From positions 1 through 17,095 of the forward strand of contig CAKRVB010000043.1 in the NCBI GenBank assembly GCA_934408725.1: a stretch of 17,095 bases of DNA. The letters run 5' to 3'. A program made the translations under genes and the position numbers. The notes below the pieces were generated by a model. The model was given only the letters and a program-made list of their open reading frames with translations. It was not told the DNA's origin and made no database searches. Shown here one piece after another: positions 8,845 to 16,147 of this stretch. The stretch's first letter is position 1, and every line of letters begins with the position of its first letter. The stretch is from an uncultured Marvinbryantia sp. (GTDB taxonomy: Bacteria > Bacillota > Clostridia > Lachnospirales > Lachnospiraceae).

Positions 8845-9312
8845 TTAAAAATCAAATGCGAGCCGGATCAACGCTATGTCAGACCGGTTGATCTGCATCT
8901 TTTCTTCTTCTTCAAGCTCAATCGTTACGGTTTCCTTATCGTAGGCTTCCAGTATTCCGATAAATTCTTTCTGTCTGTTGATCGGGCGGAAAGTACGGAT
9001 CTCCACCTCTTCCCCGATGCTTCTGGCGAAGTCTTTTTCTTTCTTCAGCGGTCTTCCAAGACCAGGAGAGCTTACCTCGAATACATAAGAATCTTCTACA
9101 AAATCCTTCTCATCCAGAATATCATTTGCTGCTCTGCTTACCAGTTCGCAGTCATCTACGGTAATTCCACCCGGCTTATCGATATATGCTCTCAGGTACC
9201 AGGTACCGCCTTCTTTCACATACTCCACATCTACCAGTTCAAATCCGTTGGCATCCACGATCGGCTGCAGAATTTCTTCTGTCTTCTGTTCATATTCTTC
9301 TCGTTTGGTCAT
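8845..9312 (-). CDS. rimP: Ribosome maturation factor RimP
   Basis: A 155-residue factor needed for 30S maturation, where it assists S12/S19-dependent assembly. It is the first gene of the nusA-infB operon. The N-terminal domain shows EYEQKTEEILQPIVDANGFELVDVEY (from residue 5) and SPGLGRPLKKEKDFAR (about 83-98). The C-terminal SH3-like domain carries GILEAYDKETVTIELEEEEKMQI and ends in RSDIALIRLAFDF. The frame is open 24 codons upstream, but that extension runs through the leader hairpin and has no Shine-Dalgarno. The ATG at 9312 has AAGGAGGAG about 11 bases upstream. It ends 15 bases before the nusA start. Confidence 0.95.
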   Translation of the reverse strand: MTKREEYEQKTEEILQPIVDANGFELVDVEYVKEGGTWYLRAYIDKPGGITVDDCELVSRAANDILDEKDFVEDSYVFEVSSPGLGRPLKKEKDFARSIGEEVEIRTFRPINRQKEFIGILEAYDKETVTIELEEEEKMQINRSDIALIRLAFDF

Positions 9313-9357
9313 TCGGTTTTTCTCTCCTCCTTTATTTTCCAAGTTCCTGCAAAACAT

Positions 9358-9390
9358 AAAAGAATGAGTGAACTTTTCGTCCACTCATTC
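9358..9390 (-). terminator. Terminator-like hairpin in the rimP-nusA leader (candidate attenuator)
   Basis: On the minus strand GAATGAGTG (9390-9382) and CACTCATTC (9370-9362) are a perfect 9-bp stem, continued inward by a G·T, A-T and C-G pair to a GAAAA loop. TTTTATGTTTT follows, an imperfect U-tract. The hairpin lies downstream of the rimP promoter and upstream of rimP, so it acts on the rimP-nusA transcript. It may also end the uup transcript, for which I see no other good terminator. Confidence 0.75.
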
Positions 9391-9416
9391 ACGCCAGTTA
9401 CATATATATCGTTATT

Positions 9417-9445
9417 ATCATAGCACGCTTTTTTCAAAAAAACAA
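9417..9445 (-). promoter_or_regulatory. Sigma-A promoter of the rimP-nusA-infB operon
   Basis: On the minus strand TTGTTT (9445-9440) and TATGAT (9422-9417) are 17 bases apart, with a TG one base before the -10 (extended -10). The predicted start near 9410 gives a leader of about 98 bases that includes the 9390-9362 hairpin. It sits 7 bases past the uup stop codon. Confidence 0.75.
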
Positions 9446-9452
9446 GTGTTTT

Positions 9453-11282
9453 TCAGCTTTTTTGTGCCTCAATTTTCTCAGCAAGCTCTGTCAGATACTC
9501 CCAGCGCTCCATTTTTTGTTCCAGAAGTTCCTCTGTCTCTTCTTTTTCTTTTGTCAGATCTGACAGCTTTCCGTAACTGCTGGCATTGGCCATCATCTCT
9601 GCTTCCAGATCAGCAATTTTCGTTTCCAGTTCTTCGATATCACTCTCAATCGTCTCAAATTCCCGCTGTTCTTTGTAGCTGAACTTTAACTTTGGTGGCT
9701 GCTTTCTTCCTGCATTTTTCTGTTCTTTGACCGAAAGGGTGTCTGCTTTTTTCTGAACTGCTGTGTTTTTCCATCCACCAGGCTCCTGACCATAGCGTCG
9801 TTCAAAGGCAATCAGATAATCGCTGTAACCGCCTTCATATTGCTGGATATGCCCATTTTCTTCAAAGGCAAAGATCCGCCGCACAATCCGGTCAAGGAAA
9901 TAACGGTCATGAGACACCGTAATCACAATGCCATCAAAATGATCCAGATAATCTTCCAGAATTGTCAGAGTCTGAATATCCAGATCGTTGGTCGGCTCAT
10001 CCAGAATCAGTACATTCGGAGCACTCATCAACACACGGAGCAGCTGCAGTCTTCTGCGTTCCCCACCGGATAATTTTCCAATCAGACTATACTGCATATT
10101 GCCATCAAATAAAAATCGTTCCAGCATCATAGCCGCCGTGATCTTACCTTCTGTAGTGGTGATATATTCTCCCACCTCTTTGACATAATCGATCACGCGC
10201 ATATTCTCATCCATTTTTCGGCTGTCCTGGGAAAAATAACCGATTTTCACAGTATCACCAATCGTGACTGTTCCTTCTTTCGGCTGTTCTTCTCCTACGA
10301 TAATTTTCAACAGGGTACTTTTTCCACATCCGTTTTCTCCTATGATGCCGATGCGGTCATTTTTCAGGAAAATGTAGCTGTAGTCCTGAAAGAGTACCCG
10401 GGCGCCATAAGCCATGGTCAGATGCTCCAGTTCAATCGTCTTTCGACCCATTCTGGTGCTGACCGAACTCATCTCGATGACAGAATCCTCCACTGGCCCT
10501 TTTTGTGCCTGCATCTCTTCAATACGCTGAATATGGGCCTTCTGCTTTGTAGATCTGGCTCTGGCACCTCTGGCCAGCCATTCCAGTTCGGTACGAAGCA
10601 TACTCTGGCGCTTCCGCTCCGATGCAATCTCGATATTCTGCCTTGCCTCTTTCAGACGAATGAATTCGGAATAATTTCCCGGGTAAGTATAGATCTTCCC
10701 TTTATCCAGTTCTACGATCCGGTTGGATACCCGGTCCAGAAAATAACGGTCATGAGTAACCATCACCACCGCACTTTTGGAATTCGTCAGATAATCTTCC
10801 AGCCATTCGGACATGGCATTATCCAGGTGGTTGGTCGGCTCATCCAGAATCAAGATATCTGCTTCAGATAACAATACCTGAGCTAATGCCACACGCTTTT
10901 TCTGTCCGCCGGACAGTTCACTCATCGGCTGGTCAAAGTTCGGCACCTTCAGCTGATTCAATATGGTTTTCGCATCACTCTCCAGTGTCCAGGCATTCCA
11001 TTCATTCTGATTGCCATCCATCACCGCTTCCAGAGCAGTCATATGCTCTGGGAACGTCTGCTGCTGGGTCAGAAAGCGAATCTGCACCTTGCTGCCCTTC
11101 GTGACTTTTCCTGCATCCGGTTCCTCCTGTCCGGCAAGAATCTTCAACAGTGTAGACTTGCCGGTTCCATTAATGCCAATGATTCCGATCTTGTCTCCTT
11201 CCTGAATGCTGAAATCTGTATCATCAAACAGCTTTCGTTCCGTATATGCTTTCGTCAGATGTTCTATGGTCAGTAAATTCAT
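9453..11282 (-). CDS. uup: ABC-F ATPase, Uup type
   Basis: A 609-residue soluble protein with two ABC domains and no membrane segment. Domain 1 has Walker A GINGTGKST (36-44), signature LSGGQ (123-127) and Walker B LILDEPTNHLD. Domain 2 has GENGCGKST (315-323), LSGGE (404-408) and LILDEPTNDLD. The interdomain tRNA-contact linker spans about 205-275. A C-terminal coiled coil (about 533-606) opening with KLKFSYKEQREFE is the ABC_tran_CTD that defines Uup. In E. coli Uup affects precise transposon excision and replication-associated DNA structures and binds DNA through this coiled coil; ABC-F proteins also act on ribosomes. The ATG overlaps the parC stop in ATGA, so it is translationally coupled. 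A resistance role is less likely given the coiled coil. Confidence 0.88.
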   Translation of the reverse strand: MNLLTIEHLTKAYTERKLFDDTDFSIQEGDKIGIIGINGTGKSTLLKILAGQEEPDAGKVTKGSKVQIRFLTQQQTFPEHMTALEAVMDGNQNEWNAWTLESDAKTILNQLKVPNFDQPMSELSGGQKKRVALAQVLLSEADILILDEPTNHLDNAMSEWLEDYLTNSKSAVVMVTHDRYFLDRVSNRIVELDKGKIYTYPGNYSEFIRLKEARQNIEIASERKRQSMLRTELEWLARGARARSTKQKAHIQRIEEMQAQKGPVEDSVIEMSSVSTRMGRKTIELEHLTMAYGARVLFQDYSYIFLKNDRIGIIGENGCGKSTLLKIIVGEEQPKEGTVTIGDTVKIGYFSQDSRKMDENMRVIDYVKEVGEYITTTEGKITAAMMLERFLFDGNMQYSLIGKLSGGERRRLQLLRVLMSAPNVLILDEPTNDLDIQTLTILEDYLDHFDGIVITVSHDRYFLDRIVRRIFAFEENGHIQQYEGGYSDYLIAFERRYGQEPGGWKNTAVQKKADTLSVKEQKNAGRKQPPKLKFSYKEQREFETIESDIEELETKIADLEAEMMANASSYGKLSDLTKEKEETEELLEQKMERWEYLTELAEKIEAQKS

Positions 11283-13525
11283 ACTCGGATCCTCGTTCCT
11301 TTCGTATCGCGCCCTGCAATCTTCAACTTATCCAGATGTACTTCTTTTTCTTTATAGTAAATGACTTTATCCTTTTCACTGTCCGGATAATATACCTCTT
11401 CAATCCGGTCTTCTCCATCCAGCTTCATGCCGCGAACGCCAATCGCCGCTTTCTTCTTCTGTGGTATCTCACTGATGGCAATTCGCAGGCACATACCCTG
11501 ATGACTGCGAAATACACAGGTCTGTGCCTCACCCAAAGCTGCAATTGATACTACTTTATCTTCCTCGCCCAGCTTCGTTGCTGCAATGGTACGTTTGGCT
11601 ACGTCAAACTCCATACCCTCTACCTGCTTGATCATTCCCTTTTCCGTGACAAAAATCAGTACTGACATTCTTACTTTCTGCAGAGTATCTACAAAAATAA
11701 TTCGTTCCGTCTTACCATCATAATTACAGATATTATCAATCGGCTTGCCCTTATCACGGAACTTACCATATGGCACATCCATGACTTTTAACAGATGCTG
11801 ACTCCCTGTATCGGTCATGACGCAAAGCTTATCCGTATTCATGCAGAACAGCACATACTTACTCTCTGCATCTGCCGCTTCTTTGTTTCTTTCATAAACT
11901 GCCGGATCTACCGTTCTTGCATAGCCGAAACGATCCATGAGAAATACCACTTCCATAGCTTCCGCTTTCTTTTCTTCGTAAACAGCTTCTTCGCCATTCT
12001 CCACTACCGTCCGACGTTCTCTGCCATATTCCTTCTTGATCGCTTTCAATTCTTTTACAATCAGGTTCGCCATGGAATCATAGTTATTCAACAGATCCTG
12101 ATAGGTCTCAATATGTTCCAGTGTGGTCTCGTATTCCTTCTGCAGTGCCTCGATCTCCAGCCCGATCAGCTTATACAGACGCATTTCCAGAATTGCTGAC
12201 GCCTGGGCTTCTGTAAACTTCAGCTGCTCTGCCTGCTTCCTGGATGCTCTGGACTTGAACTTGATTCCATCTGTCACGCCCAGTACCAGACAGTCCTTTA
12301 CCTGCTGCTGGCTCTTACTGCCTCGCAGGATCTCGATAATCAGATCAATCACATCACAGGCCTTGATCAGACCTTCCTGAATCTCTTTCCTGTGCAGTTC
12401 TTTTTCTAATAAAGTCTGGTATTTTCTTGTATTGACTTCAAACTGAAAATCAATATGATGCTCAATGATCCTCTTCAGACTCAAAGTCTCCGGTCTGCCT
12501 TCTGCCACCGCCAGCATATTCACTCCAAAGGTATCTTCCAGCCTGGTCTTTTTGTAGAGCATGTTGATCAGATTCTTCACATCCGCATTCTTACGCAGCT
12601 CCAGTACAATACGGATACCGTCTTTGGAAGACTGGTTGGAAATATCTGTGATATCTGTGGTCTTTTTTGACTCTACCAGATTCGCAATATCATTTAAGAA
12701 CTTGCCAATATTCGCTCCCATCATGGTGTACGGAATCTCCGTAATGACCAGATTCTCTTTTCCACCCTTCGTCTGTTCCACTTCCACTTTTCCACGCAGA
12801 CGAATCTTGCCGGTTCCTGTTTCATAGATTTCCAGCAAATCGTCTTTATTGACTACCAGTCCGCCAGTCGGAAAATCCGGTCCCTGGATATATTTCATCA
12901 GTTCTTTTGTGGTAATGTCGCCATTTTTGATCGTAGCAATTACCGCATCGATCACTTCTCCCAGATTGTGAGGCGGAATGCTGGTCACCATACCAACCGC
13001 AATACCATCTGATCCATTGACCAGAAGATTCGGCAGACGTACCGGAAGCACCTCCGGTTCTTTTTCCGTCTCATCAAAGTTCGGCAGAAAATTCACTACG
13101 TTTTTGTCCAGATCTCCCAGAAATGCCTCTTGGGTGATCTTCTGCAGTCTGGCCTCCGTATATCGCATAGCCGCTGCCCCGTCTCCTTCGATAGAACCAA
13201 AGTTACCATGTCCGTCTACCAGAGGCAGTCCTTTTTTGAATTCCTGTGCCATCACCACCAGCGCATCATAAATCGAACTGTCTCCATGAGGATGATACTT
13301 ACCCATAGTATCTCCCACGATACGGGCACTTTTTCGATAAGGCCGATCATAACGGATACCCAATTCATACATATCATACAGAGTTCTTCTCTGTACCGGC
13401 TTTAATCCATCCCGGACATCCGGAAGTGCTCTGGATATGATAACACTCATGGCATAGTCGATATAAGACTTCTGCATCACTTCCGAATATTCGGTACGAA
13501 TGATCTGTTCTCCTGTTCTCTCCAT
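11279..13525 (-). CDS. parC: Type IIA topoisomerase subunit A (topoisomerase IV ParC-like)
   Basis: A 748-residue DNA breakage-reunion subunit that pairs with the adjacent ATPase subunit to pass duplex DNA and relax or decatenate chromosomes. The winged-helix core carries the catalytic tyrosine Tyr122 in AAAMRYTEARL. The quinolone region reads HPHGDSSIYDA, with Ser83, Ser84 and Asp87 unaltered. A coiled-coil arm follows (about 350-500), then a roughly 220-residue beta-pinwheel C-terminal domain. I find no QRRGGKG GyrA box there, so topoisomerase IV is favoured over gyrase. Clostridial second-copy enzymes are often loosely annotated as either. GAGGT lies about 11 bases before the ATG. It follows parE after 52 bases and overlaps uup by 4. 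Confidence 0.9.
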   Translation of the reverse strand: MERTGEQIIRTEYSEVMQKSYIDYAMSVIISRALPDVRDGLKPVQRRTLYDMYELGIRYDRPYRKSARIVGDTMGKYHPHGDSSIYDALVVMAQEFKKGLPLVDGHGNFGSIEGDGAAAMRYTEARLQKITQEAFLGDLDKNVVNFLPNFDETEKEPEVLPVRLPNLLVNGSDGIAVGMVTSIPPHNLGEVIDAVIATIKNGDITTKELMKYIQGPDFPTGGLVVNKDDLLEIYETGTGKIRLRGKVEVEQTKGGKENLVITEIPYTMMGANIGKFLNDIANLVESKKTTDITDISNQSSKDGIRIVLELRKNADVKNLINMLYKKTRLEDTFGVNMLAVAEGRPETLSLKRIIEHHIDFQFEVNTRKYQTLLEKELHRKEIQEGLIKACDVIDLIIEILRGSKSQQQVKDCLVLGVTDGIKFKSRASRKQAEQLKFTEAQASAILEMRLYKLIGLEIEALQKEYETTLEHIETYQDLLNNYDSMANLIVKELKAIKKEYGRERRTVVENGEEAVYEEKKAEAMEVVFLMDRFGYARTVDPAVYERNKEAADAESKYVLFCMNTDKLCVMTDTGSQHLLKVMDVPYGKFRDKGKPIDNICNYDGKTERIIFVDTLQKVRMSVLIFVTEKGMIKQVEGMEFDVAKRTIAATKLGEEDKVVSIAALGEAQTCVFRSHQGMCLRIAISEIPQKKKAAIGVRGMKLDGEDRIEEVYYPDSEKDKVIYYKEKEVHLDKLKIAGRDTKGTRIRV

Positions 13526-13577
13526 ATATTCACACTACCTCTTTCTTTGCAAATTCGTATAAGCCATCTATACTTTA

Positions 13578-15500
13578 TCAGATATCCAGTTCTGCATCCT
13601 GTGCATGTTCATAGATAAAGGCCCTTCTTGGCGGAACTTCTGACCCCATCAGCATCTCCGTTACGCTGGAAGCCATACGGGCATCCTCGATCTCCACCCG
13701 TTTCAGGATTCTGGTCTCTGGATTCAGCGTTGTCTCCCACAGCTGTTCTGCATCCATTTCACCAAGGCCTTTGTATCGCTGAAGAGTAAAATTCTTATGT
13801 GTCTTTCTGTACTTTTCCAGTGCTTTATCATCATAGAGATATTCTTCTTTTCCTCTGGCCGGCATAGCCTTATAAAGAGGCGGCATGGCAATATAAACAT
13901 GGCCTTCAAAAATCAGTTCCGGCATAAAGCGATAGAATAATGTCAAAAGCAGGGTGCTGATATGGGCACCATCCACGTCCGCATCGGCCATGATAATGAT
14001 CTTGTCATAACGCAGCTTAGTGATATCAAAGTCATTGCCATATCCTTCTGAGAATCCACATCCAAAGGCATTGATCATAGTCTTAATTTCAGCATTGGCC
14101 AATACTTTATCGATACTGGCTTTCTCCACGTTCAGAATCTTTCCCCGGATCGGCATAATTGCCTGATAGTTTCGATTTCTTGCCATCTTGGCTGAACCGC
14201 CTGCTGAATCTCCCTCTACAATAAAGATCTCACACAGCTCCGGCTTTCTGCTTTCACAGTTGGCCAGCTTACCGTTAGAATCAAAGGAATATTTCTGCTT
14301 CGTCAGCATATTGGTCTTGGCTTTTTCCTCGGTCTTACGAATCTTAGCTGCACGCTCTGCGCAGCTTAAGACCTGCTTCAATACCTCCAGATTACGGTCA
14401 AAGTACAGCACCGCTTCATCACTGACCACTTTCGCCACAGCTTTAGAAGCATCCTGGTTATCCAGCTTTGTCTTGGTCTGTCCTTCAAACCGTGGTGCCG
14501 GATGCTTGATGGATACCACCGCTGTCATACCATTTCGTATATCCGCTCCGGTAAAGTTCACATCTTTTTCTTTCAGGATACCAATTTCTCTGGCATAGGT
14601 ATTCATGATACCGGTAAATGCCGTCTTGAAACCGGTCAGATGGGTACCGCCCTCTGCATTGTAAATATTGTTACAAAAGCCCAGCACATTCTCATGGAAC
14701 TCATTCACATACTGGATGGCACATTCCACGGTAATGCCATCACTTTCTCCCTTGAAATACACCGGTTCCTCATTTACCAGTTCTTTGTTCTTATTCAGAT
14801 CCTTCACAAATCCCAGAATGCCATCCGGTTCATGGAATTCTTCATGATCCGGTTCTGCCTGTCTTCTGTCTTCAAAGATGATGGTCAGCGCAGGATTCAG
14901 ATAAGCTGTCTCATGAAGGCGACTTTTGATCTCATCTGCGGAAAAATACGTCTTTTCGAAAATCTCCGGATCCGGAAGGAAATTAATGCTGGTTCCGGTC
15001 TCTTTCGTCTTCCCCAATGTAGGAAGCAATCCATTCACCAGCTCAATGGTCGGAACTCCCCGTTCAAACCGGTCATGATGCACATATCCTTCCCTGCTAA
15101 TCTTCACATCCAGGTAAGTAGACAGCGCATTCACCACCGAAGAACCTACCCCATGCAGACCGCCGCTGGTCTTGTAATTACTGTTATCAAATTTTCCTCC
15201 CGCATGGAGTGTGGTAAATACCAGACGCTCTGCCGGCATTCCCTTTTCATGCATGCCAACCGGAATACCACGGCCGTTATCGACAACCGTAGCAGAACCA
15301 TCCTTTTCCAGATACACCTGGATCCGGTCACATTCCCCTGCCAGATGTTCATCCACCGCATTATCCACGATCTCATACACCAGATGGTTCAGACCTTTTC
15401 TGGAAACACTTCCGATGTACATACCAGGTCTCTTCCGAACTGCCTCCAGTCCCTCCAGTACGGATATACTTGCTGCATCATAGATTTTCTTCTTTGCCAT
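13578..15500 (-). CDS. parE: Type IIA topoisomerase subunit B (topoisomerase IV ParE-like)
   Basis: A 640-residue ATPase subunit, the normal length for ParE and Gram-positive GyrB. The GHKL ATPase domain has EIVDNAVDE with catalytic Glu43 and Asn47, DNGRGIP (74-80), the ATP-lid glycines GGLHGVGSS (113-121) and the transducer QTK loop (341-343). The TOPRIM domain has EGDSAGG (429-435) and the metal-binding DADVD (506-510). The C-terminus has LQRYKGLGEMDAEQLW, shared by GyrB and ParE. GGAG seven bases upstream supports the ATG. The subunit name follows from the parC-like neighbour lacking a GyrA box; gyrB is the alternative. The gene begins 39 bases after the tRNA-Glu terminator and no clear promoter of its own is seen. 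Confidence 0.9.
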   Translation of the reverse strand: MAKKKIYDAASISVLEGLEAVRKRPGMYIGSVSRKGLNHLVYEIVDNAVDEHLAGECDRIQVYLEKDGSATVVDNGRGIPVGMHEKGMPAERLVFTTLHAGGKFDNSNYKTSGGLHGVGSSVVNALSTYLDVKISREGYVHHDRFERGVPTIELVNGLLPTLGKTKETGTSINFLPDPEIFEKTYFSADEIKSRLHETAYLNPALTIIFEDRRQAEPDHEEFHEPDGILGFVKDLNKNKELVNEEPVYFKGESDGITVECAIQYVNEFHENVLGFCNNIYNAEGGTHLTGFKTAFTGIMNTYAREIGILKEKDVNFTGADIRNGMTAVVSIKHPAPRFEGQTKTKLDNQDASKAVAKVVSDEAVLYFDRNLEVLKQVLSCAERAAKIRKTEEKAKTNMLTKQKYSFDSNGKLANCESRKPELCEIFIVEGDSAGGSAKMARNRNYQAIMPIRGKILNVEKASIDKVLANAEIKTMINAFGCGFSEGYGNDFDITKLRYDKIIIMADADVDGAHISTLLLTLFYRFMPELIFEGHVYIAMPPLYKAMPARGKEEYLYDDKALEKYRKTHKNFTLQRYKGLGEMDAEQLWETTLNPETRILKRVEIEDARMASSVTEMLMGSEVPPRRAFIYEHAQDAELDI

Positions 15501-15537
15501 ACTGCCACTCCATTTCTCAATCCAATCCTACTGTGTC

Positions 15538-15575
15538 AAAAAAAGCTCCCCTTAATCTCTTAAGGAGAGCTTTTT
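15538..15575 (-). terminator. Intrinsic terminator after tRNA-Glu
   Basis: A 16-bp stem (15540-15555 with 15560-15575) closes on a 4-base loop and is followed by a run of seven T on the minus strand. At the single non-Watson-Crick position the minus-strand RNA forms a U·G wobble while the plus-strand RNA would have an A·C mismatch. The hairpin therefore suits minus-strand transcription, ending the tRNA transcript just before parE. T-rich flanks on both sides mean weak bidirectional action is possible. Confidence 0.88.
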
Positions 15576-15585
15576 ATTTTGTGAG

Positions 15586-15657
15586 CAGTTCGTAGGGGAA
15601 TCGAACCCCTGTTTCCGCCGTGAGAGGGCGGCGTCTTAACCGCTTGACCAACGAACC
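15586..15657 (-). tRNA. tRNA-Glu (anticodon CUC)
   Basis: A 72-base cloverleaf: acceptor GGTTCGT/ACGAACT, D-arm GTC..GAC with GCGGTTAA loop, and anticodon stem CCGCC/GGCGG around the loop CTCTCAC. Its middle triplet CTC reads GAG. The T-arm is AGGGG/CCCCT with TTCGATT. The discriminator is G and the 3' CCA is not encoded (CTC follows). The first acceptor pair is G1·U72, a wobble. A promoter lies 11 bases upstream and a terminator directly downstream, so it is a single-gene transcription unit. Confidence 0.96.
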
Positions 15658-15667
15658 GTACTTGCAT

Positions 15668-15696
15668 ATAATACAATGCTATCTTCTAAATGTCAA
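15668..15696 (-). promoter_or_regulatory. Sigma-A promoter for tRNA-Glu
   Basis: On the minus strand a perfect TTGACA (15696-15691) and TATTAT (15673-15668) are separated by 17 bases. Transcription would start near 15661, about four bases before the mature tRNA 5' end. The upstream side (15700-15720) is A/T tract-rich, as in UP elements of strong stable-RNA promoters. Confidence 0.88.
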
Positions 15697-15780
15697 CACT
15701 TTTTTTAAATTTTTTTATTTTGACTGACTTTATTTTTTAATTATACCAGAGGTATTAATCAAATTCCCATAACTAACCCT

Positions 15781-16015
15781 ACCCCGGAAAAGCAAAATCA
15801 CTCTGAATCCGTGGTCATATACCCGATTTGCAGTACAAGCTCGACCCCGGAAAAGCAAAATTAAGCTGAATCCGTGGTCATATACCGGATTTGCAGAACA
15901 ATCTCGACCCAGGAAAACAAAAATCATGCTGAATCCGTGGTCATATACCGGATTTGCAGAACAATCTTGACCCCGGAAAAGCAAAATTAAGCTGAATCCG
16001 TGGCTGCTTACCGGT
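15781..16015. repeat. 63-bp intergenic tandem repeat, four copies
   Basis: Copies begin with ACCC(C/A)GG at 15781, 15844, 15907 and 15970, an exact 63-base period. The fourth copy is recognisable for only about 46 bases. The best conserved part is tgaatccgtggtcatata followed by ccggatttgcag. AATCCG and CGGATT within it can form a small stem-loop in copies 2 and 3. Copy 1 changes CGGATT to CCGATT and copy 4 loses the right arm. The period is a multiple of three, so the minus strand stays open for about 84 codons, but without a ribosome binding site. The rest of the 15697-15780 flank is AT-rich and I see nothing else in it. Confidence 0.9.
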
Positions 16016-16064
16016 TTTTCCAGATAAATTTCTTCTATGGAAGGAAAAGAAGAAAAGAATCTTC

Positions 16065-16114
16065 AAAAAAGGCCTCATTCCAGATACTAATTCGTACCAA
16101 GATATGGGGCCTTT
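16065..16114 (-). terminator. Terminator of the ABC transporter operon
   Basis: On the minus strand AAAGGCC (16114-16108) pairs with GGCCTTT, with CAT/ATG and GGTAC/GTATC continuing the stem through small internal loops to a GAATTA apical loop. A run of six T follows (16070-16065). It lies 34 bases past the permease stop codon. The interrupted stem makes it less ideal than the tRNA terminator. Confidence 0.75.
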
Positions 16115-16147
16115 AAGATCCATTTCTATTTTAGATCCATTTTAATT

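Noticed and set aside
9313..9384. 24-codon N-terminal extension of rimP
   Set aside because: It translates the leader hairpin, starts at a non-ATG codon without a Shine-Dalgarno, and would give an over-long RimP; the ATG at 9312 has a strong AAGGAGGAG.
9421..9460. AT-rich inverted repeat AAAAAC/GTTTTT right after uup as its terminator
   Set aside because: The stem is nearly all A-T and overlaps the -35 box of the rimP promoter; the 9390-9362 hairpin is a better terminator.
14502..15563. 353-codon open frame on the plus strand opposite parE
   Set aside because: It is antisense to a clearly conserved essential gene, runs through the terminator into the tRNA side, has no recognisable protein features and no ribosome binding site.
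15730..15984. 84-codon minus-strand frame with a 21-residue repeat in the 63-bp array
   Set aside because: It begins at TTG inside a repeat copy with no Shine-Dalgarno, and openness follows from the period being a multiple of three. Kept only as a property of the repeat.
15781..16015. CRISPR-like direct repeats
   Set aside because: The units are contiguous 63-base copies with no unique spacers and no cas genes nearby.
15941..16123. 60-codon minus-strand frame spanning the transporter terminator
   Set aside because: It crosses the terminator hairpin and the last repeat copy in another frame than the 84-codon frame; no start signals.
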